Assembly (NCBI GenBank): GCA_002213445.1
Contig: NJIE01000025.1
Location: 1-64,000 of the forward strand
Length of the DNA stretch: 64,000 bases
Direction: 5' to 3'
Source of the DNA: Xenophilus sp. AP218F
GTDB taxonomy: Bacteria > Pseudomonadota > Gammaproteobacteria > Burkholderiales > Chromobacteriaceae
Shown here: piece by piece, positions 55,461 through 63,306 of the stretch
How positions within the stretch are numbered: position 1 is the first letter of the stretch
Layout: every line of letters starts with the position of its first letter
Program-made: the position numbers and the translations under genes
Notes under the pieces: model-generated
What the model was told of the DNA's origin: nothing
Databases searched by the model: none
What the model saw: only the letters and a program-made list of their open reading frames with translations

Positions 55461-56548
55461 TGCCCCTCTTCACCCCCGACTTCAACGAGATTCGCCAGAC
55501 GCTGCTGCGCGATTTGCAAAACCTGCGCGCCGACGCCGACGTCGGCCCGGACAGCGATTACTTCGTGCGCGCCAGCTCGGTGGCCTGCGCGGTGGAAGGC
55601 CTGTACCAGCACCAGAGCTGGATCGCGCGCCAGATTTTCCCCGACACCGCCGACCGCGATTACCTGGAACAGCACGCCCGCATCCGCGGCCTGACGCGCA
55701 AACCGGCGGTGGCGGCGCGCGGCCGGCTGCGGCTGAGCGGCAACGCCGGCGCGCAAAGCCCGCTGCCGCTGCAACTGCGCATCGGCGAGCAGCTGTACGC
55801 CACCCCGGCGCAAGACGAAAACGGCCAGCCGCTGCGCATCGCGCTCGACGCCCAAGGCGCGGCCGTGGTGCCGCTGCGCGCCGCCGCGCCGGGCGCGGCC
55901 GGCAATCTGCCCGGAGAAACCGCGGCCGAGCTGATGCAGGCGCCGGCCGGCCTCTCCAGCCGCGCCGCGGTGCTGGACATGTCCGGCGGCGCGGACGAAG
56001 AGGACGACGCCGCGCTGCTGGAGCGGCTGCTGGACCTGATCCGCCGCCCGCCGGCCGGCGGCAACCGCCACGACTACCGCCGCTGGGCGCTGGAAGTGCC
56101 GGGCGTGCACGCCGCCTACGTCTACCCGCTGCGGCGCGAACCGGGCACCGTGGACGTGGTGATCACCGCCAAGAACGCGCTGCCCGGACAGGACTTGATC
56201 CGCCAGGTGCAGGCGCGCATCGACGAATTGCGCCCGGTCACCGCCAGCAACAGCCTGGTGCTGGCCCCCACCGAGCGAGCGGTGGACGTCGTCGCCGCGC
56301 TCAGCCTGGACGGCGTCGGCCCGGCCGCCTTCCAGCCGCAGCTGGAAGCGGCGCTGGCCGGCTTCTTCGCCGGGCTGGCCCCTGGCGAAAGGCTGGTGCG
56401 CAGCCGGCTGGAAGCGCTGATCTCCGACCTGCCCGGCGTGGTGGACCGCCAGCTGATTTCGCCCGCCGCCAACGTCGAACCGGCCAACGACAAGGACAAG
56501 GTGGAATGGCTGCGGCTGGGCAAGGTCTCGACAAGGGGGCTGGCATGA
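55460..56548 (+). CDS. Baseplate J-like protein (Mu gp47)
   Basis: 362 residues, baseplate J family: DFNEIRQTLLRDLQNLRADADVG at the N-terminus, YLEQHARIRGLTRKPAVAARG, VPGVHAAYVYPLRREPGTVDV. It forms the wedge ring that carries fibres. Couples to the next gene by ATGA. Confidence 0.88.
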   Translation: MPLFTPDFNEIRQTLLRDLQNLRADADVGPDSDYFVRASSVACAVEGLYQHQSWIARQIFPDTADRDYLEQHARIRGLTRKPAVAARGRLRLSGNAGAQSPLPLQLRIGEQLYATPAQDENGQPLRIALDAQGAAVVPLRAAAPGAAGNLPGETAAELMQAPAGLSSRAAVLDMSGGADEEDDAALLERLLDLIRRPPAGGNRHDYRRWALEVPGVHAAYVYPLRREPGTVDVVITAKNALPGQDLIRQVQARIDELRPVTASNSLVLAPTERAVDVVAALSLDGVGPAAFQPQLEAALAGFFAGLAPGERLVRSRLEALISDLPGVVDRQLISPAANVEPANDKDKVEWLRLGKVSTRGLA

Positions 56549-57135
56549 CCCCGCAAACCCCTTATCGCCAGTTGCTGGCCCAATTGCTGCCGCCGGACAG
56601 CTATCAGCCCGGCCAACCGCGGCTGGCGGCGGAACTGGCCGGCGAAGGCGCGGCGCTGGACCGCGCCGAACAGCAGGCAGGGCAGCTGGCCGGCGCGACG
56701 ACCCCGCTGCGCGCGGAAGCCTTGCTGCCGGAGTGGGAGCGGGTTTGCGGCCTCTCCCCCGCGCCCGACGCCACCTACCAGCAACGCCAGCAGGCGGTGC
56801 TGGCCAAGCTGGCTGAAACCGGCGGCCTGTCCATCCCCTATTTCCAGCGCCTGGCCCAGGGCATGGGCTACCACATCGCCATCAGCGAACCGCAACCGTT
56901 CCGCGCCGGCCTCAATCGCGTCGGCGATCAGCTGTGGCGCAAGGAAGTGCGCTGGGTCTGGCAAGTCACCGTCTATGGCGACAAAGTCCGCCCCTACCGT
57001 TTCCGCGCCGGCCAATCGCTGGCCGGCGAGCGGCTCACCGCCTTCGGCGACCCGATGCTGGAAGAGCTGTTCCAGGACCTGAAGCCGGCGCACACCTTCG
57101 TCTACTTCGCCTACCGTCCGGCGCCCGACGCCTGA
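56545..57135 (+). CDS. Baseplate/tail-fibre adaptor (Mu gp48, YmfQ/DUF2313)
   Basis: 196 residues of the YmfQ/DUF2313 family (YRQLLAQLLPPDSYQPG, EWERVCGLSP, YQQRQQAVLAKLAETGGLSIPYF), the link between baseplate J and the fibre. Same position as in Mu, just before the fibre gene. Confidence 0.88.
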   Translation: MTPQTPYRQLLAQLLPPDSYQPGQPRLAAELAGEGAALDRAEQQAGQLAGATTPLRAEALLPEWERVCGLSPAPDATYQQRQQAVLAKLAETGGLSIPYFQRLAQGMGYHIAISEPQPFRAGLNRVGDQLWRKEVRWVWQVTVYGDKVRPYRFRAGQSLAGERLTAFGDPMLEELFQDLKPAHTFVYFAYRPAPDA

Positions 57136-57166
57136 CACTCCCTCCCTCCACCCGCAAGGACACGTC

Positions 57167-58822
57167 ATGCAAGACACGCTCAAACCCGTCCCCACGCCCG
57201 ACAACCTGTTTCACGACGGCAACCCCGCCAGCGGCGAGCTTGGCACCATCGTCGGCGCCGACTGGCTGAACAACGCCCAGTCCGCCATCCAGAGCGCTCA
57301 ACAAGAGCTGCTGACGGTGCTGAAAGACAGCGGCCAGGCCGCCGATCCCAAGCGCCAGGACCAGCTGCTGCAGGCGATCCGGAAAATCGCCTGGGGCGGC
57401 AACGCCAAACCCGCCACGCTGGCCGGCTACGGCATCGCCGACGGCCTGACCCTGCGCCCGCAGCTGGGCGACAAGGCGGACCTGAACGCCATCGTCGACG
57501 ACGGGCTGTATCACAACCGCCTGAACGCCAGCGCGGCAAACGGAGCCAACTATCCACAGCCACGCGCCGGCTTGCTGTTCGTCTATTCCGACGACAGCAT
57601 GGTCTACCAGCAGTACCAGTGCTATGACGACGCCGGCTGCTGGTATCGCTGCCGCTACAACGGCAACTGGCAGCCCTGGAGCAAGCTGGCCGACGCCGCC
57701 ACCACGCTGGCCGGTTATGGCATTACCGACGCCCAGCCGCTCAACAACAACCTCACCGCGCTCGCGAATCTCAACACCACCGGTCTGGTGGTGGATACCG
57801 GCCCCGGCACAGCGGCCACTCGCGCCATCGTCGCCGGACAAGGCGTCACCGTCAGCAACGGCGACGGCAAGGCCGGCAATCCCGCCATCGCGCTGGCCAA
57901 CAGCGGCGCAGCGGCAGGCACCTACGGCATGGTGACGGTGGACGCGATGGGCCGGGTGACGGCGGGCCGGCAGATGCAGCCGGCTGACGTGCCGGGGCTG
58001 GACTGGTCCAAGATCACGTCCGGCACGCCGACCACGCTGGCGGGGTATGGGATTTCGGATGCTACGCCGCTGGATGCAGCTGGCCGCGCGACAGCACAGA
58101 CATTCCGGGCGGCAAAAGGCTTCCCGGCGACAGATAATGCTGCTGTCGGATTTGCATTTGGCCCGGACGGCGATACTGGACTTTTTGCCGACTACACAGG
58201 ATCGAATCCTGTGACCGGAACCCGTACGCTGTGTCTCAAGATAGATACGAAAGATGTTTTCATCGCAGATCGAACGGGTGGGGCGTGGATTACGGGGTAT
58301 GGCTGGTTGCATGAGAAGTTCGCAGGTATCGACGCCGCCCCGCCCGGCAAAGTTTCGCACTTCGCAATGACCGCCCCTCCCGCCGGCTGGGTGAAATGCG
58401 ACGGCGCGCTGTTGTCCCGCGCAGCCTACCCCGCGCTGTTTGCCGCCATCGGCACCACCTTCGGCGCGGGCGACGGCAAAACGACGTTCGGCGTGCCGGA
58501 CCTGCGCGGCGAGTTTGTGCGGGGGTGGGATGATGGCCGCGGAGTCGATACCGGCCGTGCCGCTGGTTCATGGCAGCGCGGTTCTCAGTTCATTTTTGAC
58601 GATGGCGATAATGTTGGAGTCCCAACAATGGGGAAAGTGGCCGCGGCAAATTACACTGCAGGCAGTCAGAGCCCGTCTGAAACGTGGGATGGGTATGACG
58701 GCGGCGGTCTTGCATTTATGGCGAACGCGTCAGTTTTCAAATACAACTCCGACATGGGGGCGGCAGCAGCTAAGCATGCCCGCCCCCGCAACGTCGCACT
58801 GCTCGCCTGCATCAAAATCTGA
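57167..58822 (+). CDS. Tail fibre protein 1
   Basis: 551-residue receptor-binding fibre. The N-terminus (about 1-100: DTLKPVPTPDNLFHDGNP, WLNNAQSAIQSAQQELLTVL) attaches to the baseplate. A pyocin-knob-like module (about 105-172, ending NGNWQPWSKL) comes before a repeat-type shaft (TLAGYGITDAQPLNNNL, LVVDTGPGTAATRAIV). Then a unique stretch (about 300-385) and a collar-fold module (about 390 on: APPAGWVKCDGALLSRAAYP, GKTTFGVPDLRGEFVRGW) lead to a unique tip. The chaperone is the next gene. Target receptor unknown, probably surface polysaccharide. Confidence 0.88.
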   Translation: MQDTLKPVPTPDNLFHDGNPASGELGTIVGADWLNNAQSAIQSAQQELLTVLKDSGQAADPKRQDQLLQAIRKIAWGGNAKPATLAGYGIADGLTLRPQLGDKADLNAIVDDGLYHNRLNASAANGANYPQPRAGLLFVYSDDSMVYQQYQCYDDAGCWYRCRYNGNWQPWSKLADAATTLAGYGITDAQPLNNNLTALANLNTTGLVVDTGPGTAATRAIVAGQGVTVSNGDGKAGNPAIALANSGAAAGTYGMVTVDAMGRVTAGRQMQPADVPGLDWSKITSGTPTTLAGYGISDATPLDAAGRATAQTFRAAKGFPATDNAAVGFAFGPDGDTGLFADYTGSNPVTGTRTLCLKIDTKDVFIADRTGGAWITGYGWLHEKFAGIDAAPPGKVSHFAMTAPPAGWVKCDGALLSRAAYPALFAAIGTTFGAGDGKTTFGVPDLRGEFVRGWDDGRGVDTGRAAGSWQRGSQFIFDDGDNVGVPTMGKVAAANYTAGSQSPSETWDGYDGGGLAFMANASVFKYNSDMGAAAAKHARPRNVALLACIKI

Positions 58823-58833
58823 CGGAGACCATC

Positions 58834-59454
58834 ATGACCGAACTCGAACAAAAAACCGTCTATTGCTACAGCGCAGCGACCGGCGAGTACGCCGGCGAGA
58901 CTACGGCGATGCGCTCACCGCTGGACGAAGCCGAGGTATACCTGATCCCCGCCTGGGCGGCCGACGCCGCGCCGCCGGCAGCCGGCAAGCGCGAGGCCGC
59001 CGTGTTCCGCGCCGACGACGGCAGCGTGCCGAGCCACTGCCTGAATGGCGGGCGCTGGCAGACCGTGCCGGACTGGCGCGGCGTGGCACTGTGGAACAAA
59101 GCCAGCGCGCAGTCGGTAACGGCGCAGCTGGGCGACACCCCGGACAGCCTCGCCGCCACCGAGCTGGAACCGCCGCCGTTCGGCGTGTGGAAGGGCAAAG
59201 GCTGGGTGGTGGACAAAGCCGCGCAGCTGGCTGCGCAAACCGCCGCGGCCGAGGCCGATATCGCCGCGCGCCGCGCCCAGGCCGACGCCGCTATTGTGCC
59301 GTTGCAGGATGCCGTCGATCTGGCGATGGCCACGCCGGCCGAGGCCGAGCTGCTGGCCGCGTGGCGGCGTTACCGGGTAGAACTCTCCCGCCTGCCGCAA
59401 CGCGCCAGCTGGCCGCAATTGGCCGCAGCCGACTGGCCGCAGCAACCGGCCTGA
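58834..59454 (+). CDS. Tail fibre assembly chaperone 1 (Tfa-like)
   Basis: 206 residues; N-terminal fibre-binding region (TVYCYSAATGEYAGETTAM) and the C-terminal Caudo_TAP helix (LLAAWRRYRVELSRL). Needed to fold the matching fibre tip. Starts 11 bases after the fibre stop. Nearly identical to chaperone 2, so each may serve both fibres. Confidence 0.88.
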   Translation: MTELEQKTVYCYSAATGEYAGETTAMRSPLDEAEVYLIPAWAADAAPPAAGKREAAVFRADDGSVPSHCLNGGRWQTVPDWRGVALWNKASAQSVTAQLGDTPDSLAATELEPPPFGVWKGKGWVVDKAAQLAAQTAAAEADIAARRAQADAAIVPLQDAVDLAMATPAEAELLAAWRRYRVELSRLPQRASWPQLAAADWPQQPA

Positions 59455-59483
59455 CCCTCCCGGTTTTACCTGAAACCCTCCCG

Positions 59484-59505
59484 CCGCGCGCCTTGCGCGG
59501 TTTTT
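59484..59505 (+). terminator. Intrinsic terminator after fibre cassette 1
   Basis: Stem CCGCGC / GCGCGG with a 5-base loop followed by TTTTT. It would separate cassette 2 from the main tail transcript unless read through or given its own promoter. Confidence 0.65.
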
Positions 59506-59524
59506 CTCAAGCCCGGTTTTCTCC

Positions 59525-59536
59525 GTCAGTACTGAC
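59525..59536. promoter_or_regulatory. Perfect palindrome between fibre cassettes
   Basis: GTCAGTACTGAC is a perfect 12-base palindrome in the 192-base gap between the two cassettes, next to a second short hairpin (ATCGGC/GCCGAT near 59605-59621). It could be an operator for cassette 2; no -35/-10 pair is clear. Confidence 0.35.
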
Positions 59537-59646
59537 AACCGTCGCCTAAGCCCTCCACCCGCCCGCGTTCACAATCCTGTTCATTGTCAGCAAGGACATC
59601 CGTCATCGGCCATGCGCCGATCTTTCATCAGTCAGGAGACGCAGGC

Positions 59647-60963
59647 ATGCAGGACACGCTCAAACCCATCGCCAGCCCGGACAACCTGTTCCACGACGGC
59701 AACCCGTACAGCGGGGAGCTGGGCACCGTGGTGACGTCCGAGTGGCTCAACAACGCCCAATCCGCCATCCAGAGCGCGCAGCAGGAAGTGTTGTCGGTGC
59801 TGAAAGACAGCGGCCAGACGCCAGACCCGAAACGCCAGGACCAGCTGCTGCAGGCAGTAAAGAAGATCGCCTGGAACGGCAGCGCCAGACCCTCCACGCT
59901 GGCCGGCTACGGCATTACCGACGCCCAGCCGCTCAACAACAACCTCAGCGCGCTGGCCAACCTCGCCACCACCGGCCTGGTGGTGGATACCGGCCCCGGC
60001 ACAGCGGTCACTCGCGCCATTGTCGCCGGACAAGGCGTCACCGTCAGCAACGGCGACGGCAAGGCCGGCAACCCAACCATCGCGCTGGCCAACAGCGGCG
60101 CGGCGGCGGGCACTTACGGCATGGTGACGGTGGACGCGATGGGCCGGGTGACGGCGGGCCGGCAGATGCAAGCAGCTGACGTGCCGGGGCTGGACTGGTC
60201 CAAGATCACGTCCGGCACGCCGACGACGCTGGCGGGGTATGGGATTTCGGATGCCGTTGCCGCCGCCGATCTCGCCGCGCGCGGGCTGTTTGGGTCTGCT
60301 CAAAACATAGGATCAGGATCTTGTGTCGACTTTCGCTCAAACGGTTTGTATCACGTCAGCGAAACCGCGAGTGACAGGCCGATGAACAGCAATGGCATGC
60401 TGCTGGTCAACTTCTTAAACGAAAAGTGGGGCTCGCTTACATACTACGCATGGGGTGGCCAGACGTTTGAAGCGCGAAAAGAAAACGGGGCGTGGAAGTC
60501 GTGGCGGCGGCTCTCTGACACCGACGCCGTCACCGCCGCCGCCCCGCCCGGCAAAGTTTCGCACTTCGCAATGACCGTCCCTCCCGCCAGCTGGGTGAAA
60601 TGCGACGGCGCGCTGTTGTCCCGCGCTGCTTATCCCGCGCTGTTTGCCGCCATCGGCACCACCTTCGGCGCGGGCGACGGCAAAACCACGTTCGGCGTGC
60701 CGGACCTGCGCGGCGAGTTTGTGCGGGGGTGGGATGATAGCCGGGGAATTGATGTAGGCCGATCATTTGGCAGTGGGCAGTCTGACGAAATCAAGTCGCA
60801 CAGACACAATCTCTGGGGAGATGCCGTAATGTCATTCAGCGGGTCTGGGCGCCTACCAACAGTCGCCGAAGCTGCGTTTGAATCGTGGGTTCAGACTGAG
60901 GTTGCTGGCGGCGCGGAAACCCGCCCGCGCAACGTCGCACTGCTCGCCTGCATCAAAATCTGA
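59647..60963 (+). CDS. Tail fibre protein 2
   Basis: 438-residue second fibre. N-terminus (about 1-95) and shaft closely match fibre 1, but the knob-like module comes after the shaft (about 218-288: NGLYHVSETASDRPMNSNG, then GAWKSWRRLSD) instead of before it. A collar-fold module (about 298-365) and a different, shorter tip follow. The ATG at 59647 follows CAGGAG. A second fibre with its own chaperone suggests a second receptor specificity. Confidence 0.88.
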   Translation: MQDTLKPIASPDNLFHDGNPYSGELGTVVTSEWLNNAQSAIQSAQQEVLSVLKDSGQTPDPKRQDQLLQAVKKIAWNGSARPSTLAGYGITDAQPLNNNLSALANLATTGLVVDTGPGTAVTRAIVAGQGVTVSNGDGKAGNPTIALANSGAAAGTYGMVTVDAMGRVTAGRQMQAADVPGLDWSKITSGTPTTLAGYGISDAVAAADLAARGLFGSAQNIGSGSCVDFRSNGLYHVSETASDRPMNSNGMLLVNFLNEKWGSLTYYAWGGQTFEARKENGAWKSWRRLSDTDAVTAAAPPGKVSHFAMTVPPASWVKCDGALLSRAAYPALFAAIGTTFGAGDGKTTFGVPDLRGEFVRGWDDSRGIDVGRSFGSGQSDEIKSHRHNLWGDAVMSFSGSGRLPTVAEAAFESWVQTEVAGGAETRPRNVALLACIKI

Positions 60964-60974
60964 CGGAGACCATC

Positions 60975-61595
60975 ATGACCGAAATCGAACAAAAAACCGT
61001 CTACTGCTACAGCGCAGCGACCGGCGAGTACGCCGGCGAAACCACGGCCATGCGCTCACCGCTGGATGCCGACGAGGTGTACCTGATCCCGGCCTGGGCC
61101 TCGGACGTCGCGCCGCCGGCCGCCGGCGAGCGCGAGACCGCCGTGTTCCGCGCCGATGACGGCAGCGTGCCCAGCCACTGCCTGAACGGCGGACGCTGGC
61201 AGACCGTGCCGGACTGGCGCGGTGTGGCACTGTGGAGCAAAACCACCGCGCAGCCGGTAACGGCCCAGCTGGGCGATACGCCGGACAGCCTCGCCGCCAC
61301 CGAGCTGGAACCGCCGCCGTTCGGCGTGTGGAAGGGCAAAGGCTGGGTGGTGGACAAAGCCGCGCAGCTGGCCGCGCAAACCGCCGCGGCCGAGGCCGAT
61401 ATCGCCGCGCGCCGCGCCCAGGCCGACGCCGCCATTGTGCCGCTGCAGGATGCTGTTGACCTAGCCATGGCCACGCCGGCCGAGGCCGAGCTGCTGGCCG
61501 CGTGGCGGCGCTACCGGGTGGCGCTCTCCCGTTTGCCGCAACGCGCCGGCTGGCCGCAGCTGGCCGCATCCGACTGGCCGCCGCAACCGGCCTGA
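60975..61595 (+). CDS. Tail fibre assembly chaperone 2 (Tfa-like)
   Basis: 206 residues, the same length as chaperone 1 with scattered substitutions (for example WNKASAQSV becomes WSKTTAQPV). The downstream parS-like site and terminator end the cluster. Confidence 0.88.
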   Translation: MTEIEQKTVYCYSAATGEYAGETTAMRSPLDADEVYLIPAWASDVAPPAAGERETAVFRADDGSVPSHCLNGGRWQTVPDWRGVALWSKTTAQPVTAQLGDTPDSLAATELEPPPFGVWKGKGWVVDKAAQLAAQTAAAEADIAARRAQADAAIVPLQDAVDLAMATPAEAELLAAWRRYRVALSRLPQRAGWPQLAASDWPPQPA

Positions 61596-61602
61596 CCCGC
61601 CC

Positions 61603-61618
61603 GGTTTCACGTGAAACC
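61603..61618. promoter_or_regulatory. parS-like palindrome (site 4)
   Basis: GGTTTCACGTGAAACC, identical as a 16-mer to site 2. It lies just past the last tail gene and before its terminator. Confidence 0.65.
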
Positions 61619-61621
61619 CAT

Positions 61622-61646
61622 CCGCGCCGCACTGCGGCGCGGTTTT
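61622..61646. terminator. Intrinsic terminator ending the tail cluster
   Basis: Perfect stem CCGCGCCGC (61622-61630) / GCGGCGCGG (61634-61642) with a 3-base loop followed by TTTT. Convergent with the alaX-like gene. Confidence 0.8.
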
Positions 61647-61663
61647 CGTTGTGCCCCGCGCCG

Positions 61664-62305
61664 TCAAGGCTGCAGGTGAATCTCCACCCTCTCCTTGCCC
61701 TTGCCGACGTTGCGTCTTTTCAGCGCGATGCGTCCCACCTCGCCGCTGCGCCGCAGATGGGTGCCGCCGCACGGCACGCGGGCGAAGCCCGGCAGTTCCC
61801 AGTAACGGCGTTCGGCGGCAGGGTCGGAAAAAGCGCTGACAATGGACAGATCGGCGTCCACCCAGCGTTGCGCCTCGGCGGCGATGGCAGCCAGCTGCGG
61901 GGTGATCGCCTCGGGCAGGGCAAAGTCTATGCGCGCCTTGTCCTCCGCGATGTGCGCGCCGATTTTCTCCGCCTCGGGAAAACGGCGGCAGATCACTTCC
62001 AGCACCAGTTCCGCGGCGAAATGCAGCCGCATCAGCCGGTAACGGCGCGGCCAGTCTATCGCCACCGTCGCCGCGTCGCCGGCGGCCAGGCCGTGGTCCG
62101 CGTCCAGCGTGTAGACGATGTCCAGGCCCTGCTTTTCCGCCAAGCGCACCGGGCGGCCGGCGATCGTGCCGCTGTCGCTCTCCTGGCCGCCGGAGAAGGC
62201 GTAGAAGACGGTGTCGAGCAGCCAGACGCGCGCGCCCTCGACGCGGCTGACGCGGGTGGCCAGCTCGGTCTGGTAGGGATCGGCCCAGAAGCGCTTGCCC
62301 CTCAT
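61664..62305 (-). CDS. AlaX-type alanyl-tRNA editing protein
   Basis: 213-residue free-standing editing-domain protein that hydrolyses mischarged Ser- or Gly-tRNA(Ala). TVFYAFSGGQESDSGTI at the N-terminus and the zinc motif Cys179-x3-His183 (CGGTH) are clear. The other half of the metal site, HxxxH, reads HFAAE (His95, Glu99), so one ligand is changed. Overlaps the acetyltransferase gene by 4 bases; the two form an operon. Confidence 0.82.
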   Translation of the reverse strand: MRGKRFWADPYQTELATRVSRVEGARVWLLDTVFYAFSGGQESDSGTIAGRPVRLAEKQGLDIVYTLDADHGLAAGDAATVAIDWPRRYRLMRLHFAAELVLEVICRRFPEAEKIGAHIAEDKARIDFALPEAITPQLAAIAAEAQRWVDADLSIVSAFSDPAAERRYWELPGFARVPCGGTHLRRSGEVGRIALKRRNVGKGKERVEIHLQP

Positions 62306-62820
62306 GTCCGTTCCTCCTCGCCTCGCAGGCGCTGGTAGACCCCGGACTCCAGCCGCTCCATCAAACGTTCCGGCCGCGACAGGCCGCCGAAGCCGAATTG
62401 CGCGTACAAGCCATGCGCGTCGGCGGTGGCCAGCAGCATGCGCCGCAGGTTTTGCAGCGCGGGATGCGCCAGCACCGCCACCAGCAGCCGCTTGGACACG
62501 CCCTGCCCGCGCCAGGCGGGCAGCACGAACACGTCGGCCAGATAGGCGAAGGTGGCCTGGTCGCTGATGACGCGGGCGAAGCCGATTTGCGCGCCGTCCG
62601 CTGCGTAAGCGCCAAAGCACAGCGAGTGGCTCAGCGAGCGCTCGAACACTTCGCGCGGCAGGCCGGCGGCCCAGTACGACTCCTCGCTCAGATAGCGGTA
62701 GATCGTCTCGCGATCCAGCCGCGCCGGATCGGCGTCTATCGTCGGTTCCACGGCAGGCTCCCGCCAGAAGGAAAGCGCCCAGCGTAAACCGCGCGCCGCC
62801 ATCCGGCAAGCCAGCGGCAT
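62302..62820 (-). CDS. GNAT-family acetyltransferase
   Basis: 172 residues. Acetyl-CoA loop VFVLPAWRGQGVSKRLLVAVL, preceded by IGFARVISDQATFAYLADV and followed by LLATADAHGLYAQFGFGGLSRPERLMER, typical of small-molecule or general N-acetyltransferases. The ATG at 62820 places about 25 residues before the domain; a later start is possible. First gene of the pair with alaX. Confidence 0.85.
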   Translation of the reverse strand: MPLACRMAARGLRWALSFWREPAVEPTIDADPARLDRETIYRYLSEESYWAAGLPREVFERSLSHSLCFGAYAADGAQIGFARVISDQATFAYLADVFVLPAWRGQGVSKRLLVAVLAHPALQNLRRMLLATADAHGLYAQFGFGGLSRPERLMERLESGVYQRLRGEEERT

Positions 62821-62949
62821 GATCGGAAATAGAATCTGGCTTCATGGCGCTGATTTTGCGCATGAAATTGCGCGAAATGGGCCATCAAGCCGTTGCCATC
62901 AAGAGTAAAAACTCGCAGGATTATGCTTTTGTCCATCCGTCGGCCCGCC

Positions 62950-63252
62950 ATGAAACACCTGCTCCTGCTGCGCAAACTATTGCTGTCGCTGCTTTTCCTC
63001 ATCCTCGCGTTGTGGCTGATCGGCAGCTTCGGCCACAGGCCGCAGCTGGTGACGCTGGCCGAGTACCTGGGCGACGCGCTGGTGATGGCCGGCGCCTACC
63101 TGCTGCCCACCGTCACCGCCGTGCTGGTGAACAGCCCGCGGCTGAAGAAGATCGCGCTGCTCAACGCGCTGGGCGGCTGGCTGATCCTGCCCTGGCTTCT
63201 GGCCATGGGCTGGGCGCTGAAGCGCGACGACCTGACCACCGACCCATCCTGA
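62950..63252 (+). CDS. Small integral membrane protein, unknown
   Basis: 100 residues with three hydrophobic segments (about 8-26, 38-55 and 66-88). It resembles superinfection-immunity/DUF-type small membrane proteins in shape only (a segment LLNALGGWLILPWLLAMGWAL near the end is similar to LNLLLGWTvIGWVvALvWA). The start at 62950 is chosen for the helix; an ATG at 62923 with GCAGGA is the alternative. Confidence 0.6.
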   Translation: MKHLLLLRKLLLSLLFLILALWLIGSFGHRPQLVTLAEYLGDALVMAGAYLLPTVTAVLVNSPRLKKIALLNALGGWLILPWLLAMGWALKRDDLTTDPS

Positions 63253-63306
63253 CAGACCGTCCCCAAGACGGCGCTTATCGCTGCACACCATGAAGGAGAG
63301 ACCCTG

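Larger units (their letters stand above)
57165..61595 (+). repeat. Long direct repeats shared by the two fibre/chaperone cassettes
   Basis: Blocks aligned by eye: fibre 5' ends 57165-57418 and 59645-59898; middle region 57704-58066 and 59895-60256; collar-domain DNA 58336-58539 and 60537-60738; and the end of the fibre plus whole chaperone gene 58784-59454 and 60925-61595 (both 671 bases). The sequences between them are unrelated. Recombination between copies would delete or swap a cassette. Confidence 0.85.
43806..61646. mobile_element. Mu-type phage-tail cluster, probable tailocin
   Basis: A coherent block: repressor and activator (43806-45315), lysis genes (45341-46491), small phage genes (46531-46958), tail sheath and tube (47916-49790), tape-measure-position hydrolase (49860), hub, spike and baseplate (52058-57135) and two fibre/chaperone pairs (57167-61595). 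The order sheath, tube, [tape measure], N, P, 45, 46, 47, 48, fibre is that of phage Mu. No transposase, integrase, terminase, portal, head or protease gene is present, so it cannot make a phage. This is the expected content of an R-type tailocin. No flanking direct repeats were recognised. Confidence 0.85.

Noticed and set aside
57167-61595. Invertible (Gin-type) fibre switch
   Set aside because: Both cassettes are on the same strand as direct repeats and no DNA invertase gene or gix-like inverted sites are present.
24031-61618. GTTTCACGTGAAAC as an operator of an ordinary transcription factor
   Set aside because: The four sites are not at consistent promoter positions (one is inside rsmE and one follows a stop codon) and adjoin unrelated genes, so parS fits better, though this is not proven.
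43806-61646. Complete Mu-like prophage
   Set aside because: No MuA/MuB transposase, terminase, portal, protease or major head gene was found on either strand; only regulation, lysis and tail genes are present.
43806-61646. Type VI secretion system or PVC-type extracellular injection system
   Set aside because: No TssM/TssJ/TssK, ClpV or PVC-type AAA+ ATPase or toxin genes are seen, while Mu-specific gpN, gpP, gp45-48 and Mor are present in Mu order.
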